Origin: Piper betle
Taxonomy: Eukaryota > Streptophyta > Magnoliopsida > Piperales > Piperaceae
Length of the DNA: 64,000 bases
Direction: 5' to 3'
NCBI GenBank assembly: GCA_033002965.1
Contig: JAURVB010000159.1
Coordinates: forward strand, 124,001-188,000
Shown: piece after piece, positions 12,957-24,987 of the stretch
How positions within the stretch are numbered: position 1 is the first letter of the stretch
Layout: each line of letters opens with the position of its first letter
Position numbers and translations under genes: made by a program
The notes under the pieces: model-generated
Told to the model about the DNA's origin: nothing
Database searches by the model: none
Seen by the model: the letters and a program-made list of their open reading frames with translations, nothing else

Positions 12957-14175
12957 ACGGAGATTGCTCCGGCGAGACGTTGGCCGCGGATGTCGCCTTC
13001 TCCGGCGGGTCCGCCGCGGCGGGGTTTTAGCGGCTCGGGAAATCGGGCCGAGGAGTGCGGGTGAGCCGGGTCGCATGTGCCGCACGTGTGCCGGTTCGGG
13101 TCAGGCGGGAAAAGATTTTTGGTGCCTAAAGGCTATAAAACGTGGCAACGAATTTCTGGTTTTGGTCACTTGGGTCCTTGTTTTTTTGCATTTTTTTGTG
13201 TTTATTTATTGCCAAAACATAAATGGGTAAAGAATATAATTAAAATTTTTATTTGGAAAAATATTAACAAAATATAAAATAATAAAAATAATTTTTAAAA
13301 GTTTTCACAAAATATTTGATAAAAATCCTCATTTATATCACTCGTTCCTTCTCTTATATCACTTTTTATAATTGTAATAGTATAAAAATTGTGATAAAAA
13401 TTATCTAAAAGTGTTAAAAGAAATTTTTATTGCAACTAAATATCCGGTTAAATAGCGTCTAATATTCAACTCTGAAATTATTATATTTGTTAACAAAATA
13501 AAATATTTAATTATAAAAAACGTATAGGTGGCAATCAGCCAGTGATTCTTCAATTAGAACATCTTACTGCCTCTTGTAAAGTAAAATATATTAAGTGGCT
13601 ATTAGTTTATTAGTTTTTTAATATTTACATAGTGATATAAATAAAATCAACAAATGGGTCCAAGTATCCTTTATCTAAGATCGCTTTTATGCTCAACTCG
13701 GGCTCCTGAGTTTTTTTCTTCTTCTTCTTCTTCTTTTTTTGTGGGATAAACTTGTGAGCAAGTTTGAAGTGAGCTCGTCTGGCAAAGTGATGTGAGTTGT
13801 GGTCACCAAAAGCTTGGGCTAGAGTCTGTATTTTTTTGGAGCTGGATCAGATATATGAGAAGGCAAATTTTCAATAATATGATTGATCAAATTCGTTTTA
13901 AATAATTTGATGATAGATGTCGTTGAACTACATTATATATTATTCAAAATATGTTCTCTAAAATGGGACCTCTTCAAGCATATATGTATCAAGTTCTTAA
14001 TTTGGTAGACATGTAAAATCATTCTTGTCCACTTCAACACTTTTATATTCTTACTTATAAGAAATATGAAGCTAACAAATATTCATTTAGATAGGAAGTA
14101 AGCTACGTATTTCTACCCCAGCAAGTACATGTTACAATGACAACACAAAATACAACATAAACAATACTTATGTTA
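12957..14175. other. FVE 5' flank and spacer
   Basis: GC-rich to about 13120, consistent with the 5' UTR and promoter of the leftward FVE gene, and then very AT-rich. A (CTT) run lies at 13718-13735. No gene is seen. Confidence 0.5.
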
Positions 14176-16196
14176 TCATCCAGAATGATTGCCATTCTTA
14201 AGACTAAATAGAGAGGCAGCACCCTTCAAATCATGCTCCTGCACGTCTTCAAGATTTGCTAATTCTTCTTTAGCATTTGATCTGTAACAAAAATGATGGT
14301 AAATAAGTGCATAAACTTGTATCTAATATCCTTTTTTCAGGCTGAATAGTTTTAATACAATAACAAGCATAAAATACTTTTTTACTGAATTAAATACTTG
14401 TGAGTAGAATAAAAGATGAATTATCAATATGTTCATCGAGTAAGATCATGAATAAGCCGCCCAATAGTCGAATTAACATATGTATGTGCAGACCAGTCTC
14501 ATTATGAACCAATTAGTAATTAGAACATAAAAATTCAATGAAAAATCCAGCCTATAATTAAGCATATAAAGCTGAATTAACCCCACATGTATATTTATAT
14601 GGATACAATTTAATTTGCTTAATGCTGAAGTACTTAAAAGACTATTTCTTAAATTATTTATATTTAAACAAATATAATGTGTTATAATCTTAAACAAAGA
14701 TTGTGCATCTAATTTATATTTAAGCACATACACACACGTATATACATACATTGAAAAAAAGGAAAGATGGCCCCTACTATGAAGGAGTTCAAAGGGTCTC
14801 ATTGCATTTCATATATATGACCACCATTATTAATTGCACCACCTTATTCTAACTAGGCAAGTATATAGTATGGATTTCATATCATCTATTAATTATTTTA
14901 ATGAGCTCTTTCCAATGACAAAAAATAAGATAAACTTCATCTCTGTCCAATTAATACCTAAAAAGGTGTTGAGAATATAAATGCTAAACTATGACTTGTA
15001 CATATAATTGGCCTCTTTTTCACCTCAAACTTCTCTTGTTCGAGTCCAAAAAAAATGTAAATATGCTATAAAACATTTGATTACAAAATTAATCATGCCC
15101 GGTACAAAATATACTAAGATATTATTAATACAATTGTAATGACCCAACCTCATAATAGATCAAGTTATTTATTTAAAAATAGTTAATCTTAGTTAAAGAT
15201 TTATAATCTATTCTCACTACCTATAAACATAATCTTATCCCACTAAATATTAAATATAAGACTAAATTAAACAGATTTCACCATCCACTTGGTAGCCTCA
15301 GCTGATACTATTTATAATGACACAGTCTAATATGTTGTAATTTCTTTAAAAATGATTAACTAAATTAAAAATTCTACTATATTTTCATTTATAAATAAGA
15401 TTTTATCTTTAGATTTAAAATCAAATTGAGGGATATTATAACTATGGTAATATATATATATATATATATATTATCGACACTCACACGTATGGATACTATA
15501 ATATAAAACACAGATCAGATCAGATTGTGAAAATGCCAAAGGACGTAACCTGCATGGGAACGACGACGACGAGAGATCAGTGGCGTTGCTAAGAAGTGGC
15601 GGCTTGCACTCGAACATCCCCAAAAGATGTGGCTTCACCTCTTCGTCGTAATCGCTATAGAAGTTCATCGCCGGCGCCGGAGATGACGACGACGCAGCAC
15701 TCTTACCGGCCGCCGACGAAGAAGACCCATGCTCCCCAGCACCATTGATATTCCCGGCCTGCTTATCATCAGTAGTCCGGATAAACGGGTTGGCCGACGG
15801 CGGGGGGACGGGGAGGAGGGCGGCCCGGCACCGGCTGAGCTTGGCCAGGAGGGCGTCGAGCTCGGCGGACTCGCGGCGGATCTGGTCCTCGAGGTCGAGG
15901 ACGATGCGGAAACAGCCGCCGGCGGGGTCGAGCGCCCGGGCATCGGCCTGGAAGCAGATGCTGGCCATGGCCTCCCGGCGGCGCGGCGGGTCGAGGTGGC
16001 GGATGATCTTGACGATGTTGCTCACGCCGAAGAGGCGGTGGGCGTTCACGAACTGCCGCTGCCGCTCCGGCGGGAAGAAAGGGGCGAGCATGCAGTCCTT
16101 GGCGCACCGCCGGCGCTGGTACTTGCACGCCGCGCAGGCCTGCTGTTCTCCGCCGCCACGGGCTCCGGCGGAGGAGGAGGGGGCGGGGGACGTCAT
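14176..16196 (-). CDS. LBD (LOB-domain) transcription factor, two exons
   Basis: Exon 1 (15550-16196) encodes a class of LOB protein close to Arabidopsis LBD22/LBD27. It has CAACKYQRRRCAKDC, the CX2CX6CX3C zinc-binding block, at about residues 20-34; then a GAS block with FGVSNIVKIIRHLDPP; then a Leu-rich C-terminal part of the domain (LDLEDQIRRESAELDALLAKL). A Ser-rich tail follows. Such proteins bind DNA in the nucleus and pattern lateral organs or pollen. The frame could run on to a stop at 15471, but CAG|GTTACG at 15550 is a good donor. A same-strand acceptor (TTACAG) at 14282 opens a phase-matched 35-codon last exon (14176-14281) with EHDLKGAASLFSL before TGA. The resulting 250-residue protein is my preferred model. 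ATG 16196 is favoured over an in-frame ATG at 16403 because the domain then starts near residue 20. The distal exon is inference. Confidence 0.8.
15450..15471. repeat. (TA)11 microsatellite
   Basis: A TA run inside the inferred LBD intron. It overlaps the stop of the unspliced alternative frame, so that alternative C-terminus would be unusual. Confidence 0.85.
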
Positions 16197-17342
16197 GCCG
16201 GTTGAGCCGGCACCGGCAAGGGGTAGGGGGAGGGGGACGGGCCGGGTCCAGCTTGTTCGGAGAGATTTATGTTCGGATCGGATATTGCGGGCCGACGAAT
16301 CCGGACGGTCTGAAAAATTGTCCGTTTTTAGCCCCCCAAAATTTTGGCCTACATTTTCTATTTTTTTAGTAAAGGATGCAATACTGCCTAATTTAGAACA
16401 CATGTTTTATCTATCGATTGATTGATGGTTTGACACCCACCTCTAATTGTGTGATTTTATGGAAAGTAGTGTTTGTAGGAGATGATTGATTGGTTTATCC
16501 AATTTTCGAATTTTGTTTGCCATGCGAATTTATATTGTATTTTGCATGCTTCATTCATCTCAATTCAAGTTTGTATATATATTATAAAAAATTAAATTTA
16601 TACGTTTATAATGAAATGTGGCGAAAAGAAATGGTGGAATGTGATGAGTTCATAATAATTTTAAATTAAGTGGAAAAAGTTTGAATGGATGACTGTGAAC
16701 CAAATTGCATCATAGTCCTCAAAATAGAATTTTAATTAATGTGTATTATTTATAAAAAAAGAAGAAAAAAGATGGCCATGAGTAAAATTAGTTTAAATCC
16801 AATTCAAACTCTAATCAACACGAGCACCAATAAACTTTATTAACTAATGTACCAACAAGCTTAATTCAAACTATTACAAAAAAGAGAGAGCAAAGGTTCA
16901 TTAAAATTATAAAACTTAGCTCAATCGGAACACAGCAAAAAACTTATATTCAAGGAATAAAAATTATCAATTGGTTTGAAGAGGTATGCAGACCCGAGGG
17001 TTTGATTGAAATGATCCAAAAATCGTTCTCACTTTGTTTTTTGTTTCTCATTGCATTGAGCACTGTAGAAGTTCTAGGTCACAATCTAAAAATTTAGGAC
17101 GCTTGTAAAACCGGCTTAACGATCTGTTACGGCTTATACGGGGCCAAGGTACCGGTTGGTAAAAATTAAAAGATGCAAGTCCATGGAAAGACGTGCTTTG
17201 TTGAAGCCCATTCAAGCACCCAGCTCAAATAGCCAAATTCTCGATAATAATTCTATCATTAAAAAAATAACAGCAATTTCCCAAACTGAAAATCACAAAA
17301 AAGTTGTATAAGTAGAAACTCATGCAACATCGTATCCCATCA
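16197..17342. other. LBD 5' flank and spacer
   Basis: GC-rich to about 16330, the LBD leader, then AT-rich with a GA-rich tract near 16880. Nothing else is recognised. Confidence 0.5.
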
Positions 17343-20300
17343 TTAAATTCCAAAACAAATATAAAAAGCAATTACTGGTTGTTGGGATCGAGCTTTATCA
17401 AATCGCTTCTTGAACGTTTCTGCCATATTCTCTTCATCCTCCTTTCTAACTCGGCAATTTCTCCAGTCTGCTCTATCTGGCAAGCTTAATAAGCCGGCAA
17501 CAACCTGCAAATATGAGGAAAACATTTGAACTATACCTATGGCTCATTGAAAAAGAAAAGATAAAAAAATTTATCTACATCAGTGGCTAAAATCATTGAT
17601 AAACAAATGAAAAAATAAACATTTTTTTTAAAATTTACCTCGCGACCAAATTGCACTGGAAGCTTCCGTTTGCCCTCAACAGAAAGTGATGCCCTCTGAT
17701 AGTTCTACATAAAAGACGTTGGACTTTCCAGATTGCCATTTCCTTAACAGTTTTCTTCCGTCAGGAGAATGTTCACCTACAAAAACATATAAACAACAGG
17801 ATTTATAACCGTTAAAAATTGCCAAAACATGATTCTAACAAATGAACACTTCAAAATCTGGAGTTCCAAACCACATTAAAGGTTTATCTTTAGCAAATGT
17901 CAACATGTTGGCAAGAAATTTTGCCAAGACACTAAATTGCACATACCCACTCCACTGCCTGAAACTGTTTGTTGTTCATGTGTAGTTCTAGAATAGCACT
18001 AGAACAACAAGAGAGCCTTCATATAAATTACCTGAATTTATAACTTCAAACTCTAACTCTAGCTTTTTTGCAGCCGAAATAAAATGGCCACAAACATCAG
18101 AAGCTTTTGCTGCAGGAATAGGTATTACCTGAAAAATTGAAAAGAAAAAAAGAATATTTAACCAGGCAATATATATATATATATATACAAGGAAAAAGAA
18201 TACAAAAGCAAACATACAAAAATCATCAACCACAAACAATCGTTCCATTACTAATTCTATAGAATAATGGGACTTTTTCTACTTAACAACACTTTAAACT
18301 GCCAACAACATTAATTTTGTTGCAATTTTCACCACGACAGTTATTAAGAGGAATAAAAAGTTCAGTCTCTATAACTCTTGGAAGAATACCAATCTAATTG
18401 GAGGCAAAAACAAAAATTGCATGCTTTCATTATTATAATACAGCTTAAATTTGTCAAAAAAATACAAGAACTCATGGTACCTGCAGATTAGTATGTGACG
18501 AAGGGAACCCTTGAAAAAATATTGTGGTCTCACCCTTGTTTTTGAAATAAGTTTTCAAAGCATTGCAAATCTTCTGTAGTTCTGTTTCAGCTTCTAAAGA
18601 TAGGCGAAGTGTACACGAGCAATGTTCAATGGGTACAACGAGTGCATGATCTTCAACAAGTTGACCCTTTGCGAGGGCACAATAACAACTTTCTCCTATG
18701 CTTACAATAAGATAAGTCTCCACATTCGGGTTTGACAAGCAGAACCAACATTTTCCCTCAAAACTACTGCCATCAGTATACCTATCTCAAACAAAATAAA
18801 ATGCGAAATTGAGAAAAATTTAGGAAAGTGATCTTTCCTAAATAAGCTCAGTAACTAAATAATTCACACAAGTATTAGACAGACCTCTTCTTTTTACAAG
18901 AATCATGGCCAGTTTCCTCCAAGCTGTGCTGAAAGCTGCATTCAGATCTTTCACATTTTCCCTTATTAAGAAACTCAAAACAACAACCACCCACATAATG
19001 GTCTCTTGCAACCAAATCATGTCTGAAATTGCATCTATCGCCCTGATTACAAGAGCCAGTGGATGTAAATTTGGAACACAGCTTATTCCTGTCATCTGGA
19101 TGTAATCGCTTTTGGTTGACATTAAAACGCCAGTATTGTGAATCAGAGCTGTCAACTTGTGTATGTGTGGGAGCTTCTGTATCATGAGAAGGATTGCCAA
19201 GTGTGTAAGGAAACAAAGTGGTGTCTGCAGGCTTCATTCGTCATTCAGATGGAGACATGCTAGATGCTGGAATAGGAGAAATTGCATGAATAAATTTCTG
19301 GGACAGGTGAAAACATAAAAGTATTACGAAATGCTTATTTCAGAATAAAACAACTGCTGAAGATAAGTAACCAAACAGAGTTGATTTCACGAAGCAAGGA
19401 AAACAAGAATGGAGAATAAAATATATAACAGAGAATATATGATGGCAATCAAACGTTTTTAATTACATCATTTAGGATTGCCAAAGGCCAATGACAGCAA
19501 ATGAGTTGGTAGAATTATGTCGATATTAAAAGAGCACACCTTTTTGTCTTTATTTCCAACCATTGCAAGACCCAGAGAACGAGTAACATGGGCAGCACCT
19601 CTGCTAGAGTAGGGTTCCCGTGCATAAAAAACTCCTGTAGTCCCTGCAATGTGATAGCTATTGACACAATATGAACATCATAAACACAAAAAAACAAGAG
19701 ACCAACATGACTAAGATAATAATGTGAATTTATAAAAAACATAATTCCAAAAATTTCCAACATTTTGATATTTAATTACTAAAAAATAGTGGATATTTGT
19801 TTCTGACAGAATCAAAGTTCCAGTAATTTGAATTGACAAATTTAGATTACATGGCAATTCAATCAGTGAGAAACGTAATTTCCATTGCCCGTGCCTACAG
19901 CCTAATAAAACTAAAGTTGAAAACAAAAGACACCCTGTTAATTTAAACAGATGTTAGCATAATATAATGAATCAAGAAACATCCAAAGTTCAACCAAGGA
20001 GGATATGACACCAAGGAAAAGATTGTCATACTGAACCTCTAAGAAGAACATGTATTTGCTGTCACTGTTAAAGCCCCCTTAGAATTGAGTAAATCTAGTA
20101 GAATAAACAAGGGAACCCCTCTCCCCACCCCCTCTTCCTTCAGAAAAAAAAACCTTACCGAGGTTTGATTTCAGCAGCCAACTGAGATATTAGCGGGTCA
20201 TAACCAAAGCCATCAGAAACCCCATCTGGAATATTGGAAGTATTTGCTCCATTGAAAATCCCGCTTGGCCATTCATTGGTAATGGAAGGTTAAGTATATC

Positions 20301-21489
20301 AAACATGAAAATTCAAAGGAAGTACAAAAACAATCAAAGCACAAGGAATGATCAATTTGATGGATGTAAAAGCGAAAAATGTATATAGCAACAAATGTCA
20401 TGACCAAGGATATGTGAGAAAGATGTCAACCACGACAGGGTCATCGGCCAAAGACCTCAATGCATCAACATCGTCTACTGTGTAGTTTCTCGTTAACTGA
20501 CCATTGACGGCACGTCTTCCAGACAAGTATGCAAAAGACACACCTAAATGAAAAACTTGAACTTTAGTCATGACCTGTAGGGTGCAAGTTTTCCCCTATG
20601 TCCGGAATCTGAGTGTAGTCCAAAATCTTTCGTACAAGGAATAAACAACAATTACCCACCTAAGGATGACAATAAACTTACTATTTCTGTCTACATAACA
20701 ATAGCTAAGTTCCAATTACAGGGCAAGAACTAAACAATTCCCCTAATCACAAAAAATTAAATCTTCATGGCATTGCAAACTTCCACCAAGCTAGCCCAAT
20801 GTAACTAATTATCACTAATAAAAAACAACTCCATTAATCACAACCAAAAAGCACAAAAAATTGAATAAAGAGCTCAATCTATATAAAAAGTAATGCTAGA
20901 GAAACGAAAAATCACAAGCATTTTCATATATAAGTGCAATATCTGCGAGCATCATCAAATAAATAATAATGCATACAGAGCTCAGCCAATAGAAACCAAA
21001 AACCACAAGCATGTTCATACAAAATAAGCAATGCCCCCAACCACCACCACTACAAAAAATACAAAAACACCTCAACCAATACAAGCAACAAAAATCAGAA
21101 GTAAAAAGCGAGCAGGTACCAAAAAGCGAGAACCTTCCACTCCCCTTCAACCAGAAAAGGTTATCGCAGACCCGAAGCCCGTCGCTCTTGAATCCGGTAT
21201 TGGCCGGGTCCTTGTAAGCGGCGGCGAGCACCTTGGCGGCGCCGGCGCCGTACCCGCTCCTCGAAGAACTGGCCGACGCAGAGGACGGAGTCGAAGGGGC
21301 CGGCGGCTTTGTTCACCTAAACCACCACAAAAAAGAGGAAGAGACGGGGTCAGAGCGACGGCATGGCAGTCGGGAGAGGGAGATCATTGGGAGGGCGGCG
21401 GCGCTTACTGCTGAGATCCGCTTGTAGAGCTGGGGGAGGCGGCCGATGACGTCGCCGGCGAGGAGAAGACGCAGCGGCGGCGGAGACAT
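17343..21489 (-). pseudogene. CCCH zinc-finger/CwfJ-like protein gene (CWF19L1 type), broken
   Basis: Ten exons match plant CCCH proteins of the CwfJ/CWF19-like-1 type, related to yeast Drn1 that assists lariat-intron debranching. Exons are 21409-21489, 21120-21316, 20414-20543, 20159-20278, 19540-19657, 18885-19297, 18481-18781, 18032-18128, 17639-17776 and 17343-17504. The N-terminus (LLLAGDVIGRL) begins a metallophosphoesterase-like domain; exon 6 has two fingers (CX8CX5CX3H, then CX8CX4CX3H); exon 7 has the HIT-like motif HALVVPIEH; exon 10 has LPDRADWRNC. There are three lesions. Around 21250-21266 about 27 family-conserved codons are missing and the frame shifts. TGA at 19241-19243 interrupts exon 6 in frame. 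Exon 9 has one extra base at GGG 17692-17694. Splice sites all look intact. The copy is either decaying or affected by assembly errors; the nonsense codon is the hardest to explain as an indel artefact. Confidence 0.8.
20279..20413 (-). other. U12-type AT-AC intron
   Basis: A 135-base intron begins ATATCCTT directly after exon sequence TTTCTCAC and ends TTAC. A branch-site-like ACTTAAC places its adenosine 11 bases before the end. No GT-AG pair preserves the frame here, while AT-AC gives AC+C, the Thr in the family-conserved FLTNEWP junction. The 5' site is the exact minor-spliceosome consensus. Confidence 0.85.
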
Positions 21490-21982
21490 GGTCGAGGTCG
21501 GCAGCTTCGGTTGATTGGAGCGGACTATCTGCCCAATTGAGGCCCATGAGATTTTTGGCCCATTAACGATTTTTTAAAAGCCCATTAATGATTTTGCGTT
21601 TAATGTTGAACTCCATTTAGCTCAATTTGATTCAAAGTTCTGCCAGGATTCGAAACTTGATCGGTTCTGACCAAACCGAACTACCGAAGTAGCATTTGGT
21701 GACCGAACCGGATCTTCCCCCAAGTGAACCAAAACTGTAATTCCAAAAATATTAAATTTATAATAAATATTAAGCACATAGGCATTTGGGTAACTGCGAA
21801 TTTTTTAGAAGGGTAATATTGTTGTTGTATTTGATGCAGCATCTCTCTCACCTTTTAGTGATAAGCTACTGGGTCTCACCACAAAATTAGGCACATACAC
21901 ATCACAAAACAGAGAAAAAGTTCAGTAGGTTGCATATTAAACAAGTACACAGCTCGAAGGTACATATTGAACAGGGTACTAC

Positions 21983-22311
21983 CTGGATTGTGTGGTCCTT
22001 CAGCAACGGATGATCAAAGGCAGGTTGTTTGTACATGTCCACACAATCAAATATATCACCATTTTCAGCCTGCAAATCGAGGAAAACAAAAATTAGCATG
22101 TTATAATTAATGGGCACACTAAAAATACACTTCAATTTGGGTTTTCAAACCTCGATGGTCTTCGCGACAGCTTCATTAATGCATGTTCTTGTTCTGCAAG
22201 CACAGTACTAATTTCTGGAACACTAATGCAACAAATGAAGATAGAAGCCACAGCCCAGATCACCCAGAAAAACCTACTCCCGCTCCTGATCTCCTGCATC
22301 AAACAATTCAT
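21983..22311 (-). pseudogene. Neprosin-type gene fragment (signal peptide and activation peptide only)
   Basis: Exon 1 (22151-22311) starts MNCLMQEIRS and has a hydrophobic stretch typical of a signal peptide ending near STVLA. Exon 2 (21983-22069) encodes GDIFDCVDMYKQPAFDHPLL, the hallmark of the neprosin activation peptide (DUF4409) that precedes the neprosin/DUF239 glutamic peptidase domain. To match the family the last part of exon 1 must be read in another frame (AVAKTIE), so exon 1 carries a frameshift near 22175-22185. After exon 2 there is a good GTAGTA donor, but no peptidase exon exists before the next gene starts at 21489. The roughly 250-residue catalytic domain is therefore missing from this locus. 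I infer a truncated pseudogene. Confidence 0.65.
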
Positions 22312-24592
22312 GAAAGTAAGTTGTTTTTCTTAAGTTTGAGTGAATGATATTAAAATGAACACCCAATATCAGATCATGGGAGGATTGAGCAGGTTTCCCT
22401 TGCTCTGGTTTAGAGAGGCTTCTTCATGCTAATTCAAGTATTTATACAAACCAATCAACTCGTAAGCAGTTCATGGTGGCCAGATGGATGCCATTTGCAA
22501 CCAATGGAACTAGGGATCAGTTTTTATTAATGTGCAATCAATCCATAATTTGGTTGCTTCTTGTGTTAGTGAAGACCTGCCGACAGTAAGACATTTCAAT
22601 TTCATGTTGTCGACTACCGGGCTTATTACAGGGCCCATTAAATTATGGGCCTAACTGTTTCTGTAGGCGTGGCCCATCCTAACTTTGACACCATGTTAAA
22701 CCCGGATAACTAGTCTCAAAATCTAAGCTGTTTTGGCTTTTCTTTTTTCTTTTTTCTTTTTTTTCCCTTTTTTATAAAAAAAATACATACTTGGTTTTCT
22801 TCTCTTAAAAGTAATATTATTTATATTTTTTTACATGCATATTTTTTTTAAAAAAGAAAGACTTATACGTCTATTCTCAATTACCGGACACATCGTGGGC
22901 GGAACCTTTCCTAATCCAAACCGCAATCCTATCAATAGATTCCGAATAAAACGAGGTGAATCGAGACTGATTTGTTTTTTGGTCGATGAAATTCGAATTA
23001 AGTGGAGCTTGAGTTAAAATTGATCTAGCTGAAAATTTTTATTAGGATATATCTTTTACTTCACATAATTTAAAATAAAATTAACTTTAAAATATTAATA
23101 TTGTTCAACCATACATAATTTGTACGTCAAACAGTTTCTTATTAGATTTGAATTCAAATAAAATGAAGTCAAAGATGATTGAGGTTCGTCCATTTGACTT
23201 CAAGGCCAAAAAGTAAAAACAAGTCCAATTAGAATTTGAATATTTGAACTCTTTGTGGGCCCAACTTCGTCAACACATATAATATAAAAACCTAACAAAC
23301 CACCCCCAAAACTTTGCCTAAAAACATGCGCCACCGCCGCCTACTACCTCGCCTGGCCACCCTCCTCCTCCTCTCCCACTCCCCTCCTCCTGCCACCCCT
23401 ACCATCACCTTAAGCTCCGCCTAGGCAGGCTCTTTTCTGAGCACAATGAACATGGTAACAAATAATTTACTAAACGAGGAGGTGAGAAGAAAATTTCTAC
23501 CAATTTCAGGGTTTCATGCATTAGTGTTAGAAGAGGCAAGAAGTAAATCGAGAAATAGAGACACAGACAGAAGGGACAAGAGTCGGGAAGGGAGGTTTGT
23601 TGGGTTATCCCTCCTCCGTAAATATATGAACTTACAACCTTATTTTAGACAAAAACCAAGATTTTACTCTCATAAACCAAAAGATCTCTTTTGTCTTGGA
23701 CTTGATTAGTTGATAGGAATAAAAGTAACGTACGACGCTTTTCTTTTTATTTTTTGTTTTTTGGTTTTGGAGAAAAATTGCTGCTGTAAAGGGGGAAAAA
23801 AATTATGTGGATTGAAGAAATATGAATGTTTTATTGAGATTGACTTAGAATCGTCAATGGTAACTTCGTCAAGTTCTTATTTGTAATCCGTAATTTTTAT
23901 TTTCTTTCTTGGCAAATACCAATTTTCTAAAAAGTACAATAAATTAGTATTACGGAGTTTATTCTCATATGGATCTATTATGTATTAAAATTGTGATATA
24001 ATAAATTTAATTTGACTGTTTGCCCATGGTTTTTTCCCAAATTTAAAATTTTTCATATAAAATTATTTTATTTGATCTCTCTATTTTTTAGGTAATATTT
24101 ATCCTTATTTGTTAAAATAGGGATTTTGTTTAATTAATCCCAACAATGGGTGCCAACGATCTGGATGGTGACAGGCTCGTCTCCTTTGAGGAATTCAAGC
24201 CGTCGCCGTGGGCTCGCCAATCTCGCAATGACTCGTAATCATAGTGGAATAGTAATCTTGCCACATATATCTACACAATAAAATCATAAAATTAGTCTTG
24301 TGACGTTGGTTTTTTGGTTGTGTTACTGTTGAGCAATCGTTAGGAAACTTGTGGATTTTAGGTTCAAATTTCGGGATTCATGTTTGTTATGTGAGCTAGA
24401 TCGAGTTGGCGTGAGATCGTAATGAATTAGTAGGATTGTTTTTCATGTTTAGTGTTAGCCTTGGCAAATAATCATAGCATAAGTCTCGTGCGGTTGTCTT
24501 TTTCATTGCGGTAATGTAGAACTATCATTGGAACTCTTGTTGATTTTAGGTTGGGAATTCAGGATTTATGCCTTTTATTGAGGTAATTTGTT
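22312..24592. other. Spacer, no confident gene
   Basis: It contains a C/T-only tract at 22737-22770 and a short GC-rich patch at 23326-23424 with a 32-codon ATG frame (hydrophobic leader then Pro/Thr-rich) 45 bases after an AT-rich TATA-like stretch. That frame has no mature-peptide motif and is not called. The rest is AT-rich and featureless. Confidence 0.45.
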
Positions 24593-24682
24593 TGATTGTG
24601 GACCGCCGAATCTGAATCCGGCGGCCCACAATCTAAACGCTGCATATGGGCTGCATTTTCATGCAGCGCATAGCAGTTAAAT
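24593..24682. repeat. Two adjacent imperfect palindromes
   Basis: The first palindrome (24593-24632) pairs GATTGTGGACCGCCG with CGGCGGCCCACAATC around a 10-base loop. The second (about 24639-24676) pairs CTGCATATGGGCTGCA with TGCAGCGCATAGCAG. Two hairpins in series resemble the ends of the element at 37.2-37.9 kb, but the sequences differ. Confidence 0.6.
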
Positions 24683-24689
24683 TCATATA

Positions 24690-24987
24690 TATATTCGAGC
24701 TCGAATTGAACACGAATATCATTAATAATAATATTTATTTATGATTTTATATGTATTTAGAGTAAAAAGTGATATTATATATATTATTTTATTGAGTCGA
24801 GTTCGAGTCGAGCTATGAGTTAATTTCGAGTTATGACCGAGTCGAATCGAGCTGAACATTGTCTTGTTCAAATTCGACTCGTAAGATTTGAGTTCGAACT
24901 CGAGTATTTAATATCGAGTTTAAGTCGAGTCAAGTCAAGCTGAACGCCAAATACTCACAAGCTGGCTAGCTCAATTAGGAACCCTAG
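24690..24987. repeat. Truncated copy of the GAGTCGAGTTCGAG inverted-repeat element
   Basis: About 200 bases (24793-24987) are clearly homologous and co-oriented with the right half of the element at 50117-50663, sharing GAGTCGAGTTCGAG, ACCGAGTCGAATCGAG, GATTTGAGTTCGA and the end CTCAATTAG..ACCCTAG. The left half is shortened. There is no coding sequence. A non-autonomous transposon remnant is inferred. Confidence 0.6.

Noticed and set aside
16197..16403. Upstream in-frame ATG at 16403 as the LBD start
   Set aside because: It would add 69 residues not typical of LBD proteins, whose LOB domain starts close to the N-terminus; ATG 16196 fits better.
15745..16425. A 226-codon plus-strand open frame
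   Set aside because: It is exactly antisense to the GC-rich LBD exon, has Arg/Ala/Gly-rich composition and no domain. It is a composition artefact.
23326..23424. Possible 32-residue secreted peptide gene
   Set aside because: It has a hydrophobic leader and a TATA-like stretch upstream, but the C-terminus lacks any CLE, IDA, PSK or similar motif and no homologue comes to mind.
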